Shown here: positions 42,901-52,494 of the stretch, in pieces
How positions within the stretch are numbered: position 1 is the first letter of the stretch
Layout: the number at the start of each line of letters is the position of its first letter
NCBI GenBank assembly: GCA_035501495.1
Contig: DATJWB010000253.1
Location: 5,280 to 69,279 of the forward strand
DNA length: 64,000 bases
Direction: 5' to 3'
Origin: JAIQFL01 sp035501495
GTDB lineage: Bacteria > Acidobacteriota > Terriglobia > Bryobacterales > Bryobacteraceae
The notes under the pieces: generated by a model
The model's database searches: none
What the model was told of the DNA's origin: nothing
The model's input: only the letters and a program-made list of their open reading frames with translations
Position numbers and translations under genes: made by a program

Positions 42901-43546
42901 GTACGAGATCCCGAAACTGTCGCACGCGCTGCGCCTGGATAACGGATTCGGCCGGCGCGTCCTGGATGAATGGCGTTTCGCGGGAGTGTTCACGGCCTTC
43001 AGCGGCGCGCCCTACTCTCCGTCGTTCAGCATCCAGCAGGCCAACAGCACGACCAATGTGAGCCTCGGCAACATCTTCCTGGGCACGGGGGACCTCACGC
43101 CCCGGCTCCAGGTCTCCGGCTCGCCAAACGTGGTCAGCGGCGGAACGTATTTCGATGCGACTGCACTCGCGATTCCGGGGCTCGCATCGACCGGAACCGG
43201 TCCGCGCAACTTCCTCAACGGCCTCGGCAGCTTTACCAACGACATGAGTCTCGTCAAGACCATCCGGGTGAAGGAGCGGTACGGCTTCGAACTGCGTCTC
43301 AATGCGTTCAATCCGTTCAACCAGGTCCGGCGAATCAATACCAACTCGAGTATTCAGTACAAGGCGAACGGCCCGACGTACGCCAGCGGGTTCACCATCA
43401 TCAATACCGGCGCGCAACTGGCGGCCAACCAGGTGGCGGCCGGCAAACCGGCCTTCCAGGGCTACATCAACGGCGAAGGGCTGGTCTCTCTGACCAACGT
43501 CCAGCCGATGCGCATCGTCGAACTCGGACTCCGGTTCCGTTTCTAA
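39905..43546 (+). CDS. Oar-like TonB-dependent receptor, full length
   Basis: A 1213-residue outer-membrane protein. A signal peptide (MPRCVAFTLVLLMVCLPLAG) is followed by a carboxypeptidase-regulatory-like beta-sandwich (about 20-110: GSITGEVVDPTGANLPRANLKLVE, SFSTAANGEGIFIFPSV), the plug domain (about 130-260, with NVINVITKSGTNTFHG) and a long barrel ending in VELGLRFRF. This is the Oar-like family expanded in Acidobacteria. The ATG at 39905 is preceded by AAAGGA at 39892-39897 and starts the signal peptide; the upstream frame is a chance extension. The upstream 120 bases are AT-rich and contain GGTAA-AAC-TTACC, a possible operator. Confidence 0.92.
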   Translation: MPRCVAFTLVLLMVCLPLAGQTGLGSITGEVVDPTGANLPRANLKLVEISTQTAFSTAANGEGIFIFPSVAVGHYSLTISAPGFRDRKLDNLDISAYQQLSLGKLTLEVGQGPVETVNVTAQQDLVKDSATRMDAIEAGQVHDMPLAGRNWVTLLKVVPGANAIASTNNSIAFNGREYTATGYADFRINGKPVGSTQVNLDGGSIVDQGSDAKTTVAPSAESIEEVSVLTNNFQAQYGYRAGNVINVITKSGTNTFHGMGFDDFRNEDLNANSWSNNCVACGTAIPRPKYRYNYVGGNLGGPVKKNKLFFFYNYENFIQTTPTNTTQSRTPTDMERQGDFSQTINPSTGKQQVIYQPGTQLTNGANGIPFPGNVIPASMINPLGTNVMKLFPEPNLVGSLSVNYNFESQTTMPRWDMTGKVDYNISSNMRLSGRYTEDGGTEAGPNINITSGNLADAILKRPRPDRAAAGTYTWTLSPNFVMDAIVAWSFDRVDWILVNPTKLTKQATGLEGLPLAYKPTNDILPAMTFGTYPNFAFPRTPADSYTNEYQLSSNFTWSKGTHIIKFGILHIRNYKNEDDSSGPGAGNDKGTFDFSPNANSPFDTGYGPSNLLLGSLNSFTQTQYIAHKDAAYEDTDFYIQDTWKVKHNLTLDYGVRVYHMPSQHELNPANTNDATFVPSLWNPANAPRLYVLDPANTKLVIDPANPNNPLPATLTNILKYTIVPGSGNPRDGVAPFGTNGIGNNGILDPKFLLFAPRGGFAWSPFDSDKTVIRGGFGWGYNRPNIAQALNAFENGNAGQTSIVLTSLATLQSAGNVSPIGILSLGATDTSSRKVPTIYDYSLSVQRLLPGQMLLDVAYVGNQQRHQPLQFNLNAVPLGSAYNPAYADPSNPGSNFAGTVSASNPGPLPGSNAADPSILRPYPGYNSLTMNENSGNAHYNSMQVTVAKRLSHGLSFQSAYTLAKTAGNLENQGLFSSNWQAYTGYVLANDRRHVFTTSYSYEIPKLSHALRLDNGFGRRVLDEWRFAGVFTAFSGAPYSPSFSIQQANSTTNVSLGNIFLGTGDLTPRLQVSGSPNVVSGGTYFDATALAIPGLASTGTGPRNFLNGLGSFTNDMSLVKTIRVKERYGFELRLNAFNPFNQVRRINTNSSIQYKANGPTYASGFTIINTGAQLAANQVAAGKPAFQGYINGEGLVSLTNVQPMRIVELGLRFRF

Positions 43547-43578
43547 AAGCCTGGCTGGCTGTCCCCAAGGCCCGCAAC

Positions 43579-43631
43579 GTGGCGCGGACACTTGTGTCTG
43601 CCGTCTCGGCACTCATGCCGGGACTTTTTGG
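43579..43631 (+). repeat. Dispersed terminator-like repeat, copy B
   Basis: Stem 1 pairs GCGGACA (43584-43590) with TGTCTGC (43595-43601). Stem 2 pairs GTCTCGGCA (43603-43611) with TGCCGGGAC (43616-43624; one G-T pair), loop CTCA, and is directly followed by TTTTT at 43625-43629, a classical intrinsic terminator. It lies 32 bases after the Oar-like receptor stop. Compared with copy A, pair positions change together (G-C to A-T), which supports a conserved fold. Confidence 0.8.
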
Positions 43632-43646
43632 GCATGCCGGTTCTTC

Positions 43647-43676
43647 TTGACAACCTCGCTACCCTTGCCGCATACT
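43647..43676 (+). promoter_or_regulatory. Promoter of the padR-ADOP operon
   Basis: A perfect -35 TTGACA at 43647-43652 is followed after 18 bases by the -10-like CATACT at 43671-43676. The predicted transcription start falls inside the TCGATAG repeats that begin at 43678, so a repressor bound there would block initiation. Confidence 0.65.
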
Positions 43677-43677
43677 T

Positions 43678-43695
43678 CTATCGATAGTCGATAGT
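43678..43695 (+). promoter_or_regulatory. Putative PadR operator
   Basis: Contains the perfect palindrome CTATCGATAG (43678-43687) and overlapping direct copies of TCGATAGT (43681-43695). It lies just downstream of the -10 and about 20 bases ahead of the PadR start, the expected place for autoregulation. Related TATCGATA/TCGATAG sites occur at 46906-46919 and 61467-61474. Confidence 0.6.
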
Positions 43696-43712
43696 AGCGA
43701 CGGTCGAGGGGA

Positions 43713-44051
43713 ATGCCGAAAAACAATCCTGCTCCGGATTTCCTTCCGGGAACCCTGGAGATGCTCATTCTGAAGACCCTGAGCCGCGGACCCAACCACG
43801 GCTGGGGAATCGCCCAACACATTCAACAGGTCTCCCGGGACGCTCTCAAGATCGGGGAGGGCTCGCTCTACCCCGCATTGCAGCGCCTGCTCCTGAACGA
43901 CTTCGTCACCGCCGAGTGGGACCTCACCGAAAACAACCGGCGGGCCCGCTACTACCGCATTACCGCCGCGGGACGGAAGCAGCTCGAGGCCGAGAAGCGC
44001 AGTTTCGACTTCCTGCTGGCCGGGATCGCCCGCGTGATGGAGACCCCATGA
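43713..44051 (+). CDS. PadR family transcriptional regulator
   Basis: A 112-residue winged-helix repressor. DFLPGTLEMLILKTLSRGPNHGWGIAQHIQQVSRDALKIGEGSLYPALQRL contains the PadR fold, with the GSLYPALxRL motif, and AEWDLTENNRRARYYRITAAGRKQLEAEKRSF is the C-terminal wing and helix. In Acidobacteria such genes precede ADOP permeases; here the stop overlaps the ADOP start (ATGA), so the two are co-expressed. The operator-like repeats upstream suggest autoregulation; the ligand is unknown. Confidence 0.93.
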   Translation: MPKNNPAPDFLPGTLEMLILKTLSRGPNHGWGIAQHIQQVSRDALKIGEGSLYPALQRLLLNDFVTAEWDLTENNRRARYYRITAAGRKQLEAEKRSFDFLLAGIARVMETP

Positions 44052-46633
44052 GACTCTGGAACCGCATTCGACAGTGGCGCAAGCGCCGCGAGTTTGAAGC
44101 CGGCCTCGAAGAGGAGATCCGCTTCCATCGCGAGATGTCGGGCGTCGCGGCCTTCGGCAGCGTGGCGATGACACTCGAGGATAGCCGCGCGGTGTGGGGA
44201 TTCGGCTGGATCGGGTCGGCGATGGGCGACATTCGCTACGCGCTGCGCGGCTTCCGGCGCTCGCCCGGCTTCGCGCTGGCGGTCGCCGGGACGATTGGCG
44301 CAGCGCTGGGCTTGAACACCACCATGTTTACGGTCTTCAATGCCTACGTTTTGAGACCATTTGCCGTGCGCCATCCCTGGTCCCTGTACACCTTCACCTG
44401 TTGGAACAAGAACGGGCAAGGTGGTCGTTTCTCGTGGTCGCAGTTTCAAGATCTGGCCGCGCGGAAGGACCCTTTCTCGGAAGTCGAAGCCGAGGAGCCG
44501 CTGCTGGGCGATGTCGAAGGCCGTACTGTGTTTGGAGAACTGGTCTCTGGGAACTACTTTTCGATGCTGGGCGCGGGCGTTTCGGCAGGGCGTCCGCTGC
44601 TGCCGAGCGATGCGGCCACACCCGGCGCCGGAGCCGTAATGGTGATCAGCCACGATGCTTGGGTCAGTCGTTTCGGGGCCGATCCCGGCCTGGTCGGCAA
44701 AACTCTCCACCTCCGCGGACGCGCGTTTGAGGTGGTCGGGATCGCAAGCCCGACTTTTAGGGGCCTGTGGAGTTTCCCCAGTGGCTTCTGGATTCCGCTG
44801 AGCATGGAAAGTGCGGTGCAGAGCAGCCGCGACATGCCCCAGTCTTCGCAGTCGGCCCGCCTGAGCCTGGTCGGCCGTTTGTGGAACGGTGTCAGCGCGG
44901 ACGCCGCCAAGGCTAGCTTGCTGGCGTGGGCGATCGGGTATACTGCCAATCGCCCTCCCGAGCAGCGCACGGCCGGCCTGGAATTCCGGTCGGTCGCGAC
45001 CGAGGTTCCCATAAACCGCGACACTATCGGGCCGTTCCTTGCTGTCTTTGCGCTTTTCGGCTTGGTCCTCCTGGTGGCCTGCGCTAACGTTTCGAACATG
45101 ATGCTGGCTCGGGCCATCGCACGCCAAAGGGAGATCGGCATCCGCGTCTCGCTGGGCGCCGGACGGTCGCGCCTCATCCGCCAGTTGCTGACCGAAAGCC
45201 TTCTGCTCGCGATCCCGGCAGCGGTTTTGGGATTTGCGCTCTCGCAACTCACCATCGAGGCTGCGAGATTCATCCTCTTCGCGACCGTCCCCCCAGCGTT
45301 CGGCCGGATGCTGGCGGTGTCGGATCTCGCGCCCGATTGGCGCGTATTCGGCTTCATCCTGCTGGCGTCCGTTGCCGCCACTCTCGCCTTCGGCTTGGTG
45401 CCCGCCATTCAGACGACTCGCTCCCGGCTGGTCGAGGCGAATCGCGGAGATTTCTCGAGCGATTACCGCCCCGCCCGATTGCGAAGTGTTCTGCTGGTCA
45501 CCCAGGTGGCGGTGTGCTCGCTTCTGCTGATTATCACGGCTGTCGTGTTGCGCAGCCAGAATCGCGTCAACACACGCGACATCGGACTAGACCTGACCGG
45601 CGTCTGGGACGTGAAGATGCCCGAGAAGCACCAGGCGGAAGCTGCCGATCGGCTGGCTGCGACTCCTGGCGTGGAGGTCGTATCGGAAGCCTGGCACGCG
45701 CCTCTGTACGGATCGGATCGCAGCCTGTCTATAGTGCCCTCGGGCGGCCAGACGGCTCATGTCCGATACAACCTGGTTTCCGCGGGTTATTTTCCTCTGT
45801 TCCGCATTCCCATCACCCGTGGGCGCGGCTTCACGGATGCGGAAGCCGAGGCCAACCTGCCCGTAGCAATCGTGAGTGAATCTGGCGCCCGCCACCTGTG
45901 GCCGAATGCCGACGCGATCGGACAAACGGTAACGATTCCGCCCGTGGTTCACCGGGATCCTTACACCGACCGCGCTCCCGATTTCCACGAAGCCCGTGTG
46001 GTCGGCGTGGCACGGGATGCTCTCACCGGCTACCTGGCGAATCAGGCGGACCGCCAGGGCGCCATGATCTACTTCCCGACGAATCAGCGAGCCGCCTACA
46101 ACGACTCGATCCTGGTGCGCCTGCGAGGCGCGCCCGGCGACGGCCGCCAGCGGATCGCCGCCGTGCTCGATGGCATCGCCCCGAGCATCTACGACATGAT
46201 CAACCCCATGGATGATGTTCTGGCCGGCCAGATCTACCCGTTCCAGGTGGTCTTCGCAGTGACCGCGTTTCTCGGCGGGTTGGCACTGCTGATGACCATT
46301 TCGGGGATTTACGGCGTGATGTCGTACCTGGTAAACCAGCGGACCAAGGAGATCGGCATTCGGTTGGCCCTCGGCGCAGCCGCCCGGGACGTGGTGAAGA
46401 TGGTGGTGAGCCAGTCGGCTCGGCTTTCCATGATTGGTGTTGGGTTGGGAGTGGCGCTGGCTGCCGGCCTCGCTCCGTTATTCGCCCACGAGATCGAGGC
46501 GGTGCATCCCTACGATGGCATCGCCTACGCCGTGCCGATTCTGGTGGTCCTGTTGGCTGCCGTGGCGGCGTCTCTCGCCCCTTCACGCCGCGCAGTCCGC
46601 GTCGATCCGATCACGGCATTGCGCTGCGACTGA
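44048..46633 (+). CDS. ADOP-type ABC permease with PadR-linked N-terminus
   Basis: An 861-residue membrane protein. The N-terminal helical segment (MRLWNRIRQWRKRREFEAGLEEEIRFHREM) is the short domain typical of PadR-linked ADOP permeases, followed by MGDIRYALRGFRRSPGFALA and the first MacB-like membrane/periplasmic unit, a middle FtsX block with MMLARAIARQREIGIRVSLGAGRSRLIRQ, and a second unit ending in PSRRAVRVDPITALRCD. There is no ATPase domain or adjacent ATPase gene. Its role may be export of a peptide or antibiotic, or signalling, in response to the PadR ligand. The ATG at 44048 overlaps the PadR stop. Repeat copy C begins 76 bases after its stop. Confidence 0.9.
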   Translation: MRLWNRIRQWRKRREFEAGLEEEIRFHREMSGVAAFGSVAMTLEDSRAVWGFGWIGSAMGDIRYALRGFRRSPGFALAVAGTIGAALGLNTTMFTVFNAYVLRPFAVRHPWSLYTFTCWNKNGQGGRFSWSQFQDLAARKDPFSEVEAEEPLLGDVEGRTVFGELVSGNYFSMLGAGVSAGRPLLPSDAATPGAGAVMVISHDAWVSRFGADPGLVGKTLHLRGRAFEVVGIASPTFRGLWSFPSGFWIPLSMESAVQSSRDMPQSSQSARLSLVGRLWNGVSADAAKASLLAWAIGYTANRPPEQRTAGLEFRSVATEVPINRDTIGPFLAVFALFGLVLLVACANVSNMMLARAIARQREIGIRVSLGAGRSRLIRQLLTESLLLAIPAAVLGFALSQLTIEAARFILFATVPPAFGRMLAVSDLAPDWRVFGFILLASVAATLAFGLVPAIQTTRSRLVEANRGDFSSDYRPARLRSVLLVTQVAVCSLLLIITAVVLRSQNRVNTRDIGLDLTGVWDVKMPEKHQAEAADRLAATPGVEVVSEAWHAPLYGSDRSLSIVPSGGQTAHVRYNLVSAGYFPLFRIPITRGRGFTDAEAEANLPVAIVSESGARHLWPNADAIGQTVTIPPVVHRDPYTDRAPDFHEARVVGVARDALTGYLANQADRQGAMIYFPTNQRAAYNDSILVRLRGAPGDGRQRIAAVLDGIAPSIYDMINPMDDVLAGQIYPFQVVFAVTAFLGGLALLMTISGIYGVMSYLVNQRTKEIGIRLALGAAARDVVKMVVSQSARLSMIGVGLGVALAAGLAPLFAHEIEAVHPYDGIAYAVPILVVLLAAVAASLAPSRRAVRVDPITALRCD

Positions 46634-46709
46634 GTCCTGCCTGCCCCCCTGGGCCCACCGCGATCCGTGAAGTTTCGCGGAACTCCATGAAAACCCTTGC
46701 GCCGTCGAC

Positions 46710-46780
46710 GTGGCGCAGGCACTCCTGCCGGGCATTCCTGCCTGCCGCGCCGAGACCAAGACTCGTCTGACGCTTGTTGG
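46710..46780 (+). repeat. Dispersed repeat, copy C (expanded)
   Basis: Begins GTGGCGCAGGCACTCC and ends GACGCTTGTTGG, matching copies A and B at both ends. The left arm GCAGGCA (46715-46721) pairs with TGCCTGC (46739-46745); an extra GGCA-type unit of about 17 bases has been inserted in the loop, and the second stem is degenerate with no T-run. It is probably a decayed copy. Confidence 0.6.
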
Positions 46781-47476
46781 TCTGCCATCCGGTTCAATGC
46801 TGGCGAAGGGGTTTTCGAGGCTGCCGCGTCGGCACTCAGGCGCGTGCCCCAAAGGGGCAGATTGCCCGTGGGGTTCGGGCCCACTCGAATAGTTGATGGT
46901 TGGATTCGATAGCTATCGAGAGGTGAGTTCGGTAACCGGACGAGCCGAAACCTCGTGAAAAAGTCCACTTTAGGTGGGCGAGCAACCTTGCAGGCCGGGA
47001 CGCGTTTGAAGCTTGAGCAGGCCTCGAAAGCGACCATGTGGACGCCTGCCCGGCGGGGCGGGACCGCGCTTCGTAGGCGTGGTTCAGGACATCTTCTCGA
47101 TACAGCTTGATCGGAAGTTCCGTATCTTGCTCGGCGTTGCCAGGCTCATCTTCTGTCGCCGCTCCTTCCCCTGCCCTTGCTGGATTCCGGATCGATCTGG
47201 CCTCGGGGCGCCCTCCCATTCGAAGAGCGCACGCTCTCAAGATCCAGCCTCTTCAGATTCAAGCCGCATTGGCTTTGGATGGGCAGTCCATCGAGACGAA
47301 TCTCGCGCCCCTGGCTGCAGTAAAAGATCAGCCGGAGATCATAGCCACGCTCAGGGAATTCCAGCGGCGAAATTGAGGCGTGTTGGCTGTTTGCTTTCAT
47401 GAGCCTGAGCCCACCTCGCCGCCCGGAGTGAAACGTTTGGCCGGATACGTGCACCATTCACTACGAGGAAGAGTCA
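46781..47476. other. Long region without a confident gene
   Basis: About 700 bases follow repeat C. The only clear elements are the 14-base palindrome TCGATAGCTATCGA (46906-46919) and a few short inverted repeats after it, such as CCAC-TTTA-GGTGG near 46971-46984. Reading frames on both strands are present (for example 47107-47376 on +) but have no recognisable domain and no supporting ribosome site, so none is called. It may be remnant DNA or hold an RNA gene. Confidence 0.5.
46906..46919. promoter_or_regulatory. Perfect TCGATAG palindrome
   Basis: TCGATAGCTATCGA reads the same on both strands. The TCGATAG half-site is the same as in the putative PadR operator at 43678-43695. It stands in the gene-poor stretch after the padR-ADOP operon with no gene start within 300 bases on either side. 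Confidence 0.5.
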
Positions 47477-47830
47477 ATGCCACAGCGAAAATCCGGGCCG
47501 CACGTGTCCGGGCCCTCGAAACTGGCCTACGATCCGAGCCTGCCACACGCTCCCGGCAGCACCTGTCCCGTCTCGGCCGTCCGCATCCTGTATCGCATGA
47601 TCTACGATGCCCCTGGGGCGTGGACCGATTCGGAAGGCCACGTCCACCATGGAGGTGGAGGGCCCGGCGATCTGGCGTGGTACCAGTTGTCTCCCGCCGC
47701 ACGGGACGATTTGACCGGGAAGGCCATACTCGAACTGGCCGCCCTCACCGGCAATCGCGAGGTTCACGATCGGATCGCCAGGGCCGCATCGGCACTGCTC
47801 CGCCCGGTAACGCAATCGACGCCAGTGTGA
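47477..47830 (+). CDS. Hypothetical protein, 117 residues
   Basis: GAGGAAG lies at 47465-47471, about 5 bases ahead of the ATG, a good ribosome site. The protein is soluble, has no signal peptide and shows a coherent, non-low-complexity sequence (AVRILYRMIYDAPGAWTDSEGHVHHGG, LSPAARDDLTGKAILELAALTGNREVHDRIARAA). No known family is recognised. It precedes the DinB gene by 65 bases on the same strand and may be co-transcribed with it. Confidence 0.6.
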   Translation: MPQRKSGPHVSGPSKLAYDPSLPHAPGSTCPVSAVRILYRMIYDAPGAWTDSEGHVHHGGGGPGDLAWYQLSPAARDDLTGKAILELAALTGNREVHDRIARAASALLRPVTQSTPV

Positions 47831-47895
47831 AGCGCCTGACGCACCTTGCAACCGGAGACTGCCCGTTTCATGATGGACGGGAAGGAGCAATTCCA

Positions 47896-48372
47896 ATGAT
47901 CAAGCAGGGGCTGTTCGCCCAACTGGCTGCCATGAAGGAGTTCTTTGTTCGATCCACGCGGGTGCTCGAGGAGGCCGATTCCAGCTTCGCTCCGAAGGAA
48001 GGCATGTTTACCACGGCGCAGCAGGTGGCCCACGTCGCCCAGACAATCGATTGGTTTGTCGAGGGCGCATTCGCCAATGGCGGATTCTGCATGGATTTTG
48101 AATCCATGGACAAGCAGGTGCGCGGCACCACCTCACTCGCCGCGGCGCGGGAGTGGATGGAGCGCGCCTGTAAGAACGCCCATGCGGTGGTGGACCAGCA
48201 TTCCGACATGGATTGGATGGCACCGCTGCCTCCCGGACCGATCATGGGCGGCCAGCCGAGAATGGTGATCTTCGGCGCAATGACCGACCACAGCGCCCAT
48301 CACCGCGGCGCCTTGACCGTATACTCCCGCCTTCTGGGCAAGGTGCCGCCGATGCCGTACATGGACATGTAG
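47896..48372 (+). CDS. DinB-family protein
   Basis: A 158-residue four-helix-bundle protein of the DinB/YfiT superfamily. Metal-ligand His residues appear in AQQVAHVAQTIDWFVEG and in the DHSAHHRGALTVYSRLLGKVPP segment, which is the most typical DinB motif. Members act as metal-dependent thiol transferases or are of unknown role; a nucleotide function is not implied. The start at 47896 is chosen because AAGGAG stands 8 bases ahead; the open frame extends far upstream through the gene at 47477-47830 in another frame. Confidence 0.88.
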   Translation: MIKQGLFAQLAAMKEFFVRSTRVLEEADSSFAPKEGMFTTAQQVAHVAQTIDWFVEGAFANGGFCMDFESMDKQVRGTTSLAAAREWMERACKNAHAVVDQHSDMDWMAPLPPGPIMGGQPRMVIFGAMTDHSAHHRGALTVYSRLLGKVPPMPYMDM

Positions 48373-48379
48373 GATTCCA

Positions 48380-50509
<2,130 letters not shown>

Positions 50510-50539
50510 AAATCCCTGCTGGCTGTTATTCGCGACCAC

Positions 50540-50860
50540 GCAGGCTTCGCCGTCGGTTAGTGTCGCCACAGCGGTTGCCTGCCGGATGATTGCCCGTGGT
50601 TCCGAAGTGGCCCTTCATGCCGATACCTGCATTCGCGTTTGCCGTGTGGTTTGACGGCTCAGCCCACCGCGGAAATTCCGACGCCACCGTTGTCTTGCGC
50701 GGTATTGCCAATGGCCATGCCGGCCCCTCCGAGGCCAACCAGGCGATTGCCTGCGGCGGTGCATGAGACCAACCTTCCAGCACCCGCAGTGATCCCGCGC
50801 GCCCCCGTTGCTAAAAGCACTGACCGTCTCGACGCGATATTGGGATCGGAAAAGAGCGGC
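50540..50860 (-). pseudogene. Decayed right-handed beta-helix fragment
   Basis: Reading the minus strand in two frames gives pieces typical of parallel beta-helix repeats, such as AAGNRLVGLGGAGMAIGNTAQDNGGVGIS and, in a shifted frame after a stop, NTAQ-like NANAGIGMKGHFGTTGNHPAGN. The repeats match the GN-x-A-x2-N-x3-GI pattern. Frameshifts separate them and no full gene is present. It abuts the start of the debranching-enzyme gene, whose first codons may have been recruited from it. Confidence 0.4.
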
Positions 50861-50893
50861 CCCAGCCATGAGCATCCACTAAAACAGCAGCTT

Positions 50894-51112
50894 TTCATCC
50901 CGCCCCTCGCGGAGGGCTTTGGCAAACGCAGCCAAGCCGAGAAATTCCGGTTCTTGAACATCGCCGAAAGTTCCCTGGAGGAGTGCCGTTATTACCTGAT
51001 CCTTACCCAAGATCTCGGTTTCGGCGAAACTGGGCCGTTGATGCTCACGCTCGAAGAGACCAGCCGTTTACTGAACGCTTACGCGCGGGCAATTCTGGCT
51101 TCGGGCTCCTGA
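50894..51112 (+). pseudogene. Truncated four-helix-bundle (23S rRNA intervening-protein type) gene
   Basis: The segment encodes IPPLAEGFGKRSQAEKFRFLNIAESSLEECRYYLILTQDLGFGETGPLMLTLEETSRLLNAYARA, which matches the C-terminal half of the about 120-residue four-helix bundle family (TIGR02436, S23-like). The N-terminal helices are missing: upstream in the same frame (from 50639) the sequence is Pro/Ala-rich and unrelated, coming from the decayed beta-helix region on the other strand. So this is a 3' fragment rather than a working gene. Confidence 0.55.
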
Positions 51113-51191
51113 CTTCCGGCTTCTATATCCCGCAGGGATATCAAGGCGAAGCCTTGCCTGGTTAAGTTAGACGGCCGGATACCTGGACGCT

Positions 51192-51707
51192 TTAAAGCCC
51201 GAACGCGACTGGGTATCGTACCTTTCCACGAATCCCGGTCAGGGCGCCGGCCCTGAGTTCGGTCGCCATGAAGGCATGCGGCGGAAACGGGCTTTCCAGG
51301 CCGCGCGTTTTTTCCGCCGAGAAACCAAACCGCGAATAATAGTCCGGATGCCCGAGAACAATGACGATTTCTTCATCGTGGTCGCGCAGGCAATCCAGAC
51401 CGCCGCGAATGAGCCTTCCTCCGATGCCCTTGCGCTGATGAGTCGGCAGCACCGCCAACGGCGCCAATGCGACAGCGGCGATCGAGCCACCAGCACTGTC
51501 GATCCACATCCTGCTGAACAGAATATGCGCTACGATTTGTTCTTCCACCTGCGCGACAAGCGAGAGAAGTACGGCGCCTTCTTGACGCAGGCGTTCGATG
51601 AGGCCAGCCTCGTCGGGGTGCGCGAACGCGGACTCGTTTACCCAACGGATCGAGGGCTTGTCGTCCGCCTCTTCGAAACGAATGACTGCTCCCGATGGGT
51701 CGAGCAC
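51192..51707 (-). CDS. GNAT family N-acetyltransferase
   Basis: A 171-residue acetyltransferase of the YhbS-like group. LAPLAVLPTHQRKGIGGRLIRGGLD contains the acetyl-CoA-binding V-x4-QxxGxG motif and IVLGHPDYYSRFGFSAEKTRGLESPF is typical of YhbS. The substrate is unknown. It is a single gene: flanking genes lie on the other strand. Confidence 0.9.
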   Translation of the reverse strand: MLDPSGAVIRFEEADDKPSIRWVNESAFAHPDEAGLIERLRQEGAVLLSLVAQVEEQIVAHILFSRMWIDSAGGSIAAVALAPLAVLPTHQRKGIGGRLIRGGLDCLRDHDEEIVIVLGHPDYYSRFGFSAEKTRGLESPFPPHAFMATELRAGALTGIRGKVRYPVAFGL

Positions 51708-51939
51708 CAGAGCATTCTAACCCGGTTCTACGTGTAAGTCGGCAAACCGTCGAAGCCCACGCGCCTTCGCGCTGGCCGGCTCGGAGCCATTTTCCCCCGG
51801 TCCTTCATCTTCGGGAAAGTAACATTCAATGGTTCAACCCCACTGGCTTCCGCCAACTATTGGCAGCATTGGCGCCCTACCCATTGGGAGCATGACGGTG
51901 GTTCAATAAACGTGCGATCCTTCCGCCAAGGGTAGACCA

Positions 51940-52356
51940 ATGCCTTGGACCTGCCAATGCACCGCGATGAATGATGACGCTGCCGAGGCTTGCATTCGGT
52001 GCGGCAGGCTGCTCAAACAACCCTCGTACGACGGCACAGCCTGGAAGCTTGGTGCGATCGCCGGAGCCCTTCTCATCGGAGGGATCGTCGGGTTGTCTCT
52101 GGGAGTCTTCGGGGACAAGAACACCGCAGACGCCAGTACGACTGCTCAAGCAGGCCGGAAAACCGAAGAAAAATCGGCCTTTCAGGAATCGTTCGACACC
52201 AGCTTCAAAGCCTCATGCCGGACCAGCGCCATGAGTGCGGGGGGCGTCACTCGAGCCGTAGCGGACAACTACTGTGATTGCGCACTCCAGTCCTTTCATA
52301 AGAATCACTCCATGACGCAAGCCGCTGCGGAGTGCAAGAAATACGTCTTCCGATAG
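51940..52356 (+). CDS. Zinc-ribbon membrane protein
   Basis: A 138-residue protein. The N-terminus MPWTCQCTAMNDDAAEACIRCGRLL has a CxC and CxxC pair that would bind zinc. One membrane helix runs at about 40-58. The remainder (about 60-138) contains four Cys residues in SCRTSAMSAGGVTRAVADNYCDCALQSF and AAECKKYVF, a pattern seen in small periplasmic proteins of unknown function with disulphides. AAGGGTAG stands about 5 bases before the ATG. Neighbours give no clue. Confidence 0.65.
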   Translation: MPWTCQCTAMNDDAAEACIRCGRLLKQPSYDGTAWKLGAIAGALLIGGIVGLSLGVFGDKNTADASTTAQAGRKTEEKSAFQESFDTSFKASCRTSAMSAGGVTRAVADNYCDCALQSFHKNHSMTQAAAECKKYVFR

Positions 52357-52494
52357 ACTCCGCAGACGCAAAGCATAGTTTCCGGGCAACTCCACACGCC
52401 TGGCCAACGGTCAGGTTGAATGCGCCTGCGCCCGGGGAAGGGCCGGGCCGGCCCAAGTTGGAGTATGCTGGTAGGCACTCTTGGGGGATTCGGA

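Noticed and set aside
47107..47376. 89-codon + frame in the gene-poor region
   Set aside because: No ribosome site, no domain, and an equally plausible minus-strand frame covers it.
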